Shown: in pieces, positions 40,801-46,000 of the stretch
How positions within the stretch are numbered: the first letter of the stretch is position 1
Layout: each line of letters begins with the position of its first letter
DNA from: Bimastos eiseni
Lineage: Eukaryota > Annelida > Clitellata > Crassiclitellata > Lumbricidae
Length of the DNA: 64,000 bases
Direction of reading: 5' to 3'
Assembly: GCA_959347315.1 (NCBI GenBank)
Contig: OY365809.1
Coordinates: forward strand, 7,604,853 to 7,668,852
The notes under the pieces: model-generated
The model's input: only the letters and a program-made list of their open reading frames with translations
Database searches by the model: none
What the model was told of the DNA's origin: nothing
Program-made: the position numbers and the translations under genes

Positions 40801-41758
40801 CAACAAACACATAAACAGAACAACAGAGCTAATCACTGAACCGAGTAAATGGAACTTATTTCCGTCTTCTGGTGCTTCGCGTAATGTCTCCAACGAAGAC
40901 AAGACCCACCAAATGCAAACAACTGAATCATCTTTCGTTCAGTTGAATAGTGAGAGTGACACTTTTACTACTACTACCTTAAGTTCAGAGAAGAGGGAAT
41001 GCTATCGTAACTCTGAGATGAAAATGTTGGCAGTAGCAGACAAAAACTTGAAAATTTACAGTGAAATGCTAACTCAAAGAAGAACTAATTTTTCCGAGAA
41101 ATATAAACAAGCGTCTGTCGGTGCAACGAATAATACAGACAAAACAGTGTCTCGGCTATCAAGTAAACGGGTCCATCGCTCGGTCTCTGATCCTTATCTT
41201 TACAATCGTTTGGATCAGGTACCTTTTAGAACCAGTTATGAAAGATCGATTGCTAATGATCGCTCAGATCTTGAATACTTCCAGACTGGTTTTGAATCAA
41301 CCAAAGAGACGTCAGATAGAAAACATCCTGTCACAACGTCAAACAACCAAACATTTGAAACACGAGATAGCCTGGAAAGCTCAAATGTTGGCCACTTAAC
41401 CTCTAAACGTGAAGACATTCCTGAAATTAGTTCTTTAAGTGTCATGGAGAAGGTTCTAAGAGAAAGCCGCAGAAGAACGCCACCAGAGGAGCATGAGTCA
41501 GGTGCCACTGGCAGAGACAATGGTGATGATATGCTTCCCATGGATCTCGAGTCCAAGAATTCCTCCAGGCGTGTCTCATTCCCTGTACTTGATAGCATGA
41601 ACAGTGGACTTCGCTCTCAAAGGACTGGTGTGTTCCGGAAATCTCTTGGAATGAGCTCAAAAGCAAAGGAAGTTAAATCATTGTGTGCTTCGGTTAACGT
41701 GTCCAACATCAGAGCCGGGTTTGAGAAAAGACAGGAAGACGAACATGAAAAACACTAG
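15062..41758 (+). CDS. PLCE1: Phospholipase C epsilon-like enzyme (multi-exon gene)
   Basis: This gene encodes a RasGEF-linked phosphoinositide-specific phospholipase C, which cleaves PIP2 to IP3 and diacylglycerol at membranes. My exon model: 15062-15311, 19270-19484, 20014-20159, 20817-21057, 21829-21989, 22922-23633, 24302-24457, 24986-25325, 26270-26484, 26972-27088, 27626-27730, 28242-28349, 29635-29751, 30126-30278, 31022-31103, 31608-31662, 32498-32717, 33157-33353, 33766-33950, 34424-34520, 34900-35024, 35809-35957, 36546-36704, 37732-37834, 38643-38830, 39146-41758. Every junction keeps the reading frame, giving about 2402 residues plus an unresolved N-terminus. Domain order is RasGEF, PH-like, EF-like, X, acidic linker, Y, C2, disordered tail. 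A CDC25 domain fused to PLC X/Y and C2 is known only from PLC epsilon. RA domains are not found. The 32717/33157 junction has an alternative (32721/33164), and the true start codon is not located. Human PLCE1 is about 2300 residues. Confidence 0.93.
15730..16040 (+). repeat. Long (ATC)n-rich microsatellite
   Basis: About 300 bp of ATC units with interspersed GTC, TTC and TCATCAAAGTC blocks. The 143-codon open frame here (His/Ile/Ser repeats) is an artefact. Confidence 0.95.
16478..17209. mobile_element. hAT-like non-autonomous element with GAGACCAAGACC repeats
   Basis: The element starts CGGTGTTGGGC and ends ATATCCCTG, and is bounded by identical 8-bp copies of GTTCAGTT (16470-16477 and 17210-17217). 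Both ends are filled with degenerate GAGACCAAGACC tandem repeats. The middle is unrelated AT-rich sequence without an open frame for a transposase. The terminal inverted repeats are weak. The 8-bp duplication suggests the hAT superfamily. Confidence 0.7.
17814..17955 (-). mobile_element. tRNA-derived SINE, family 2
   Basis: Reverse-strand tRNA-like head with GGATTCAAATCCCTGCCTGC, followed by AGATTTCTATTC. It is the most diverged of three copies. Confidence 0.6.
18720..19265 (+). repeat. Degenerate GAGTTTACATTGATTGA repeat
   Basis: About 15-20 imperfect units of 25-35 bp built from GCAGAGTTTACAT and TGACATTGATCTACA run up to the acceptor of the first RasGEF exon. The acceptor CTGTAG is itself part of the last unit (GATTGATGCTGTAGAGTTT). 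Confidence 0.85.
19270..21989 (+). CDS. PLCE1: PLCE1 RasGEF (CDC25 homology) domain exons
   Basis: Four exons (19270-19484, 20014-20159, 20817-21057, 21829-21989) encode a CDC25-type guanine nucleotide exchange domain of about 240 residues. The first carries [19 protein letters not shown], the usual start in which the protein binds Ras-like GTPases. The second carries [10 protein letters not shown] and [20 protein letters not shown], matching the family's pattern of an asparagine/phenylalanine core before the conserved GL. The third has [20 protein letters not shown] and ADIEEIF, matching the PFLG-x-x-L-x-D signature. The fourth carries [17 protein letters not shown], the last helices of the domain. 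In known PLC epsilon this domain activates Rap1. The splice phases are 0, 2, 0 and 2. The acceptor of the fourth exon is CGCCAG at 21828, not the later TTTCAG, because only the former keeps the frame. Confidence 0.92.
20585..20708 (-). mobile_element. tRNA-derived SINE, family 2
   Basis: On the reverse strand it reads AGTCTACTGGTCAGAGCTCT (A-box-like), then GAGGTCAGAGGTCAAATCCC and AAGATTTCTGCTTC. It is located in the intron before the third RasGEF exon and shares its whole length with the copy at 21182. Confidence 0.65.
21182..21305 (-). mobile_element. tRNA-derived SINE, family 2
   Basis: On the reverse strand it reads GTGCAGTGGTCAGCATGCTG (A-box-like), then GGTCAGGGTTAAAATCCC (B-box-like) and AAAGATTTCTGTTTAACC. 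It lies about 125 bp after the third RasGEF exon. Confidence 0.65.
22058..22115 (+). repeat. Dispersed TTATATAGCGC repeat, copy 2
   Basis: TTATATAGTGCCCCTTCAAG, then CTACTCAGAAGCGCTCCAGA. It lies in the intron after the last RasGEF exon. Confidence 0.6.
22922..25325 (+). CDS. PLCE1: PLCE1 PH-like region and linker exons
   Basis: Three exons (22922-23633, 24302-24457, 24986-25325) follow the RasGEF domain. The first is 712 bp and includes [19 protein letters not shown], then [16 protein letters not shown], then [20 protein letters not shown] and [18 protein letters not shown]. The last two resemble the final strands and C-terminal helix of a PLC-type PH domain, where W-x-x-G-L-x-x-L is typical. 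The second exon is Ser/Thr-rich ([19 protein letters not shown]) and probably a disordered insert. The third carries [20 protein letters not shown] and [14 protein letters not shown], which resemble the first EF-hand helices of PLCs. Exon phases are consistent. The PH assignment rests on position and general pattern, not on an unmistakable motif. Confidence 0.8.
25388..25602 (+). repeat. 9-bp tandem repeat TTGTTTRTG
   Basis: About 24 units of TTGTTTATG or TTGTTTGTG, beginning 60 bp after a PLCE1 donor. The A/G choice is itself periodic at first (A, A, G), so the array has a 27-bp higher-order period. Both strands have open frames here that are purely repeat-derived. Confidence 0.95.
26088..26240 (+). 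repeat. GATT microsatellite with ATCCATTAACATT spacer units
   Basis: GATTGATT runs alternate with GATCCATTAACATT in four units, just before the acceptor of the PLCE1 EF-like exon at 26270. Confidence 0.85.
26270..27088 (+). CDS. PLCE1: PLCE1 EF-hand-like region exons
   Basis: Exons 26270-26484 and 26972-27088 encode the EF-hand-like lobe that supports the PLC catalytic barrel. Visible pieces are [16 protein letters not shown] and, after the intron, [20 protein letters not shown] followed by CFLTDED. This matches the PLC pattern of a helix ending before HEP, then L-T/S-x-E-G-F-x-x-Y/F-L immediately before the X box. No canonical calcium-binding EF loop is seen, as is usual in PLC epsilon. The donor of the second exon is GCAGGC|GTAAGA. 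The intron between the two has GATT repeats. Confidence 0.9.
27626..30278 (+). CDS. PLCE1: PLCE1 PLC X-box catalytic exons
   Basis: Four phase-0 exons (27626-27730, 28242-28349, 29635-29751, 30126-30278) encode the X half of the TIM-barrel. The first is only 105 bp and is hidden in a closed-looking region: it reads [20 protein letters not shown], with the first catalytic histidine and the calcium-binding asparagine in SSHNTYL. The second has [15 protein letters not shown], supplying the calcium-binding Glu and Asp, then CHGYTLT with the second catalytic histidine. The third has [10 protein letters not shown], the third calcium-binding acid. The fourth has ILIKNKKFP, with the lysines that contact the 4/5-phosphates. 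All catalytic residues of active PLCs are therefore present, so this is predicted to be an active enzyme rather than a PLC-like pseudoenzyme. Confidence 0.95.
28697..28765 (-). repeat. Dispersed repeat A, inverted copy in PLCE1 intron
   Basis: The reverse strand reads GTGAATGAGCTGGTGCCCTG, CACTTGGCTTTCGACTGGCA and CTTTAGAAG, close to the copy at 475-545. Confidence 0.7.
29143..29300. repeat. Nested inverted repeat in PLCE1 intron
   Basis: The centre is a perfect palindrome with 15-base arms (29201-29215 and 29217-29231, AATGTCACTTATAAT). Around it are CAATAACTGCAAAGCAAA (29161-29178) and its inverse (29231-29248), and outside these GTCATTGCAGGGCCTTACAA and a near-inverse (29278-29298). A direct repeat TATCTGATGGATGTAACAAA also occurs at 29182 and 29254. 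Confidence 0.85.
29875..30085 (+). repeat. 31-bp tandem repeat
   Basis: A unit of about 31 bp containing GATTTGTTATTCTATGTTCT is repeated about seven times, ending about 40 bp before the PLCE1 exon at 30126, so it forms the polypyrimidine-side context of that acceptor. Confidence 0.9.
31022..33353 (+). CDS. PLCE1: PLCE1 X-Y linker exons, acidic then basic/Ser-rich
   Basis: Exons 31022-31103, 31608-31662, 32498-32717 and 33157-33353 encode the linker between the X and Y boxes. The first carries [17 protein letters not shown], an acidic run like the auto-inhibitory X-Y linkers of PLC beta, delta and epsilon. The next is tiny (55 bp, [12 protein letters not shown]), and its donor would be AG|GCATGT, a GC-AG intron, because the next exon needs two carried bases. 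The later exons are basic and Ser-rich ([38 protein letters not shown]). The end of 32498-32717 is ambiguous: GAG|GCATGT joined to 33157, or GCAT|GTGAGA joined to 33164. Both keep the frame. Confidence 0.78.
31313..31375 (+). repeat. Compound (GGT)n(GCT)n microsatellite
   Basis: A run of GGT switches directly to at least 13 GCT/CTG units. A (GAT)n then (GAG)n array follows at 31513-31570. Both lie in PLCE1 intronic sequence between the acidic-linker exon and the 55-bp exon. Confidence 0.95.
31740..31806. repeat. (AT)n microsatellite
   Basis: About 33 uninterrupted AT units lie in the PLCE1 intron. Shorter AT runs are at 1589-1617, 5340-5364 and 32826-32842. Confidence 0.98.
33766..35957 (+). 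CDS. PLCE1: PLCE1 PLC Y-box catalytic exons
   Basis: Exons 33766-33950, 34424-34520, 34900-35024 and 35809-35957 encode the Y half of the barrel. The first ends with [18 protein letters not shown], a very characteristic PLC epsilon Y-box start. The second has [15 protein letters not shown]. The third has [18 protein letters not shown] followed by [14 protein letters not shown], the substrate-binding Y signature. The fourth has [20 protein letters not shown]. Two splice sites here are non-canonical: the intron 34521-34899 is AT-AC (U12-type), and the third exon ends at GAAG|GCAATT, a GC-AG intron. Both are required to keep the conserved reading frame. Confidence 0.94.
34521..34899 (+). other. 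PLCE1: U12-type AT-AC intron in PLCE1
   Basis: The intron begins ATATCCTTTT, an exact U12-type AT-AC donor, and ends GTGCAC. The branch-site-like TCCTTAAT at 34882-34889 puts the branch adenosine 11-12 bases from the 3' end, within the narrow U12 spacing. Joining at these positions gives ATC AAG CAT ACA GAA, which continues the conserved Y-box reading frame. No GT-AG alternative does this. A 78-bp hAT-like element (34680-34757) lies inside. Confidence 0.9.
34680..34757. mobile_element. Miniature hAT-like element inside the U12 intron
   Basis: A 78-bp stretch begins CAGAGGTGGGTAG and ends CCGATCTCTG. It is flanked by TCTTGCAC and TCTTGTAC (7 of 8 matching). CAGAGGTGGG is typical of hAT ends. 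The core is self-complementary (CTAATCAATTA and TAATTGATTAG). Confidence 0.6.
36546..38830 (+). CDS. PLCE1: PLCE1 C2 domain exons
   Basis: Exons 36546-36704, 37732-37834 and 38643-38830 encode a PLC C2 domain of about 130 residues plus a short Ser-rich extension. Visible segments are [63 protein letters not shown] and [13 protein letters not shown]. These match the PLC C2 pattern of SGQ, NPxWxExFxF, LAxxRFxVxD, QRxxPLxxLxxGYRHxxL and LFxxxx. Only some of the C2 acidic calcium-binding positions are visible. A SINE flanked by an inverted repeat sits in the intron between the second and third exons (37997-38296). Confidence 0.93.
37997..38296 (+). mobile_element. tRNA-derived SINE flanked by inverted 30-bp arms
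   Basis: A SINE copy (about 38028-38255, GGTGGCTTATCAGTTAGGGC then GCGAGTTCAACCC as A- and B-box-like sites, then the tail GGGCGATATCAAAT) lies between TAGTACTGCCCATCA with CAGAATAT and the inverted copy ATATTCTGTT with TGATGGGCAGTACTA. The arms may be an older palindromic element into which the SINE inserted. Confidence 0.75.
39146..41758 (+). CDS. PLCE1: PLCE1 giant terminal exon, disordered C-terminal tail
   Basis: The last exon follows TTTGTCAG and is open in phase 0 for 870 codons to TAG at 41756. The translation is rich in Ser, Thr, Asn, Gln, Glu, Lys and Arg, with almost no hydrophobic core. I see no ubiquitin-like fold or RA-domain signature, although two RA domains normally follow C2 in PLC epsilon. 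Short linear motifs are visible: RVSF at 41570-41581 fits a PP1-docking RVxF motif within a basophilic kinase context (SRRVSF), and RSVSDP at 41177-41194 fits a 14-3-3 mode-1 site. Their use is inference. The long open frame with normal codon variety argues it is truly coding. Confidence 0.88.
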   Translation, partial: EAKKSMTRRSAIRHKGGFRSAPGSVVRANEQPSIAEQQQSQRTFRMASEGNANSYATIVNRNRRRLSELRKMSRKMKVEMNMLDDQSKVTYQGYLDSHGDMAGTVTEETEYEQPSERHSWPPKTGLENLDCSAIYSGDRKKRFSGVFSFFKSFIPDSREDDLAAESASKSNDLSLTSSESSQLIPFFFCGGREAEKLKTMDSDRTNSATENLRTSLEHIPEDRLLEPQPITVRKMLGNIGKTNSDASLTSNTSYSSVFSDGTISGGTPTSDEPTSLNSGSIDSKETLVRQLSDIFGQQTNHTPIAKSVEGKHMTYDSIPSDSSSSDVPTSAYDAKQQQSAQKCVSEPLVTQRGHNQVTKACYDPVIQTGQNNLAEASYNERIESSFNQTTEQSNKQLYQSFEAYKNINMTLEKSDQERGPSSVLQRSTRTDIRHNCQSDHLPRNSESRNSNETILLEKSNADSYPQRSIRKPRRKAQTLTCERPVVTNRQCTARKRRNTLAEQPEHQKLKLAKLHPSFSHELIQKKENLSHGRISFLGEKDSTDDASDQSFINKHINRTTELITEPSKWNLFPSSGASRNVSNEDKTHQMQTTESSFVQLNSESDTFTTTTLSSEKRECYRNSEMKMLAVADKNLKIYSEMLTQRRTNFSEKYKQASVGATNNTDKTVSRLSSKRVHRSVSDPYLYNRLDQVPFRTSYERSIANDRSDLEYFQTGFESTKETSDRKHPVTTSNNQTFETRDSLESSNVGHLTSKREDIPEISSLSVMEKVLRESRRRTPPEEHESGATGRDNGDDMLPMDLESKNSSRRVSFPVLDSMNSGLRSQRTGVFRKSLGMSSKAKEVKSLCASVNVSNIRAGFEKRQEDEHEKH

Positions 41759-43060
41759 CCTAATAAAAAACTACTACTCACTCACTCTTCATTGATCGTT
41801 AGCTATAATTAGCATGGTGCGAATCCAGTGCTTCCAGGGGAGTGATTAAATAGGTGATTGGAGCAGAGTTTAAGAAGAACGAGAACACAAACACGATTAG
41901 CACTAACCAATCAAATCTGCTCTTCCTTGATCCTCAACTAGGATATAAGCACTTGCAGAATTGGTGCTTCCAAAATGTTACAGTAAACTAAAAATTCATC
42001 TGCTCATACTTGAAATTTATTGTGCAAAAGAAGCCACTTTCATAATGTTGTATGTGGCCATATGTATGTATGCGTGCATCAAAAATACAAAACATTTTTA
42101 TCAGATCATGTATATAGCATTTAATAAAGTTCTGCAGCGGCAGTAAAGCTTAATCCTCTGCCTCTTAGTTTGTCAGAGCTACGTAACTAAAACTATGCTT
42201 ACCAGCGTTGTATCCGTAGCACACAGGCATTGACCAACAGTCTACTGCTCTCTTACAATCATTTAAGATTTTTTATTATTGCCACTACCTGTGAAGTCAA
42301 GGCTTAGAAAAATTTTTAAAGGTGCTACATAAAAATAGATGAAGACCATTGGAAGGAGCTGCTGACTCTATGCAAGTGAAGTTCAGCAACTTGAACAACT
42401 ATCATGCCTCTTCCCCCTCCCGTGTGAGTTACACCAGGATGAAAAACAGCAATAAATCGTTTCATGTAGGTTACACCAGGATGAGAAACAAACAAGCACA
42501 ATCATTCTCATTTAATGTTGACAATATAACAAAATAGAAAATGATCCTAAAAGTTGGTTGTTGGTAGATTGAGAATTGGTCGACAGTCACCCTAAACAAT
42601 AGATCAGAGTACACATTTCTTAGGGAATCATTCTTCGAGTTCTCGGCTGCAAATTTACGGAATCAGTGGAAACAACTATGAACACACAAAACCTGCATTT
42701 ACATCATTTTAAATGTTCCATGATATTATACAGACAAAAATGAATTCACTGCTTTTACATCATTAGAACAAGTAAATAAATATATGTCTTGATTTAATTA
42801 AGATCAGCACAAGACGCTTGTGTAAGCCAAACACAGAAACGCATTTTCAGTTCACAAAAATATTAATCATTATGTTGTTAAGCAGTGTATGATGCAAAAC
42901 GATAAAAATTTATCAGAGATGTCTGCAGGATAAAAGATTCATAAGATACACTTACAGAGCACGAAAGTCTTTCTTTAAAACAAAACTCAGAAAACTATAA
43001 AATGTTAAAAATTCTGAATTATATAGTTTCATTTTAAATTGAATCATGTGGAGCAGAAGA
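41759..43060. other. Convergent 3' interval between PLCE1 and the CCDC183-like gene
   Basis: About 1.3 kb holds both 3' UTRs. A duplicated GTTACACCAGGATGA occurs at 42427 and 42470. No exon encoding RA domains is seen on the + strand here. Confidence 0.6.
42123..42128 (+). terminator. PLCE1: Likely PLCE1 polyadenylation signal
   Basis: A canonical AATAAA lies about 365 bp after the PLCE1 stop codon, on the same strand, followed by GTTCTG and a GCAGTAAAG region. Earlier AATAAA-like hexamers close to the stop (AATAAA at about 41762) are also possible sites. This is a sequence match only. Confidence 0.45.
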
Positions 43061-46000
43061 TCACAGCGCTTTTTTGCCATCTCCTGGCCCCCCCTTCTGG
43101 TTTGCAGCAATCAGTTGTCTTGACCTCTTTTTGAGGTCATCTCGAGTGAGTGCTTGCGTGTCAGCTCCAATATCAAAATCTAAAAGCAGACGATAGTTGC
43201 AACATTTCTATAGCTCACAGATAACAACAAATTAAGAAGCAGTTCTGACTATTTTGATGACTAGTTTATATGTAGGGTTGAACCGAGTTTGAATTTCTTG
43301 CCGATTACAGAGTTTTATGAGTTCAATTTTGCCGAGTCCAAGCCAAGTTTAGAATATTTTAAAAAGTATCATTCTCTTGATTTTGAGTTTGGCAGTTTGC
43401 ATAACTTATATTAATTTTTTTTAGTTTTGCCATAGTTTACACTAAGAAGTAGTAGGCCTAACTTGTGAGGACAAATAGTAGCAGTATTTGTGTTTTTAGT
43501 TAGATCGATTGTTGTTTTTTACATAAAAATGTGTTTTCAGTTAGGTTGATTGTCGTTTTGTAAATTAAAAAAATTTGATTTTCATTTTCAAAACAGACAA
43601 TCGGAAAGACTAAAACTCGGACCCAATGACCGATTGTTTGTCTGGTTCGAGTTTATGCCGAGTACTACGAAACTTGGGTCGAGTTCCGAGCAAAGTTTTG
43701 GTTCATCCCTATTTATAGATACTTCACAAAGGTGTATTAGAAATAAATGTGGGTCTATTCTATATATGTCTGGTGGCTGGTCTGCTGGTCTCTTAACCCA
43801 GATGTGGCAGTTCAAATCCAGAACAGAAATTAAATTTATAGATTTATAACTGCAACTTCACACTGTCTTTAATTCGTCTTTAAGACGAATGCAGTTAACT
43901 TTATTAACCTCATGCCTTTGGGGGAAAGATCACAAGCTATAAGAGAAGTCTTGCTAACTGCCCTCAAATGCAGACTCAGAAAATCAAATCGTTAACACTT
44001 TATAGGCCTACTCACGCCTGCCATTTTGGCTAAATAAAGACTCAAAAGACTAAATATTGTAACACTGAAAGCCTTTTGAAAGTTAACAGAAGCACTTTAC
44101 CAGAAAGACTATCACGTTTCTTCACAGGCGCCACCAGATGAGCAAATCCAGGTTCCAGCTTGTCCTGGAACAGCGTACAGGCCATTGTATCCTGGAATTC
44201 TGGATAACTCGACTCATTTTTAACATCTTCAATCAACTGCTTCAGTTTCAGTGCACATGTCATCATCAGGTCACAGATCGAATCGCCTTCCGGAGCTTTA
44301 TTCGAAATATCAACCTGAAATTTTAAATTTTCTTTTCAAGATACACTTGTTATTGCAAGGCCATTAGGGACACTCCTACGATACATTGCATAAGAATACT
44401 GCTGAAAAATAAATGTTTAGCATTACACTACAGTTTTTGCAGGATGTGTTGACCAGAATGCCTCGTTAACCCTTTAACGACCAGTGCATAGTAAACCTAT
44501 GGCATAATTAATAACGCTGGTCGTTAAAGGGTTAAGTTAATAGCTTTGGAGGGGCACAACACAACTTCTCATTAAACAGACTAGTGCATAAATTTCGATG
44601 GCCGATTGGTCAGAGCGGTCGGCCTGTAAAGCGAAGAGTGCATGTTCGATCTTCACAGGAACTGTGTAGGGACCATGAGCAACTCCTTTGTGCAAAATTA
44701 CTTTGCAATATAATTGCATCTGCACTATCAAAGCATGTGTGCACTTCAGAACTTTGTAAGGCGACTCATATCAAACCACAGTTGCATTATATGCACCAGG
44801 AGTAAGTTAATGAAGTAACAGTGTACATTATCGGTTTCTAAAACTGCAAATCAGTCAACATAGTGTAACTGCAAAATGATCCTGCTGATCTATGCATTTG
44901 TTGAAGCATAGACAGTGATATTCCAACAAACTTCATATGTTCTGTTGATTAATTCCCATTTCATCCACCTATGTGACCTTAATGTACTGTCACACAGGCT
45001 CCTAATAATCATCCTAGGATCTGGAATAACCTACTCCAGTTAGTTTTGTCAACATGGAGTGGATTCCTTTGCTGGCTGCTATGAGAATGTTGCCATTCTG
45101 CTCCAGCATAGTCCTTGTCTCGATGACTTTAGTCTGCAGCTGCTGTACGTTGACCTCCAGATCTTCTGACAGTTTCTTACACCTAAAATAAATAAGGAAA
45201 ACTTCCAAGGCCCCATGAACAAACACAATATTTATATTTTATTCTGAAATTTGATATCACCTTCTTCCAACATTTTTTGCTCAGAAGTGCAGATGCTCAG
45301 GTCCCTACATAGTGACTCCCCGGACGAGGGTCGAACCCGTTCACTCAGCGCACACTGAGCGTTACATGCCGACCGCTCTAACCAATTGGACACTATGCCA
45401 CAATGAAGGATCCTAGACATTAGATCCTTCTTGTCCAGTGTATCACAGGACTTACTGCCATTTGCTCTCAACTACTGCCAAACTCTGCTGCTTGACTCAT
45501 TTTGGAGCATTATTTGTCTAAGTGCAGAATAAGCTCAATAATTTCTGACATGTTGGCTAGTTGTCAAATAAGTGTATCATTGAAAGTATCTATAATTAGC
45601 AATTTACGGACCCTCTAACTTATTAGAACCTGTGAATTAATCTAAAAATTTTGTACAGTCCTATTTGCAGTAATGTGTAGAAGGCAGCATCAGTCAATGG
45701 CTGCTTGAAGTGAATCCAGTCAATGATTGCTTGAAAAGAACCAGTTAATGATCACTTGAAGTGAAACCAGAAAATTATTGCATGAAGTGAAACCAGTCAA
45801 TGGTCGCTTGATGTGAAACCACTATTTTAAGTATCATAACAGTTGGAACAACTTATTTGAAATGCAAACTAGGTAAAAGAACAAAAACCAGGCTACTTTG
45901 GGTAAGCAAGTTGAACAAGGTGTGCTCTAACTTTCAATGTGAGACAATAACAATACTATCGTTTATTAACTGACAAGTACGCAGGATGATAACAAGTCAT

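Noticed and set aside
44096..44100. Donor AAA|GTGCTT for the tenth CCDC183-like exon
   Set aside because: Donor CTG|GTAAAG five bases earlier fits the consensus better and is the only one that keeps the frame into the last exon.
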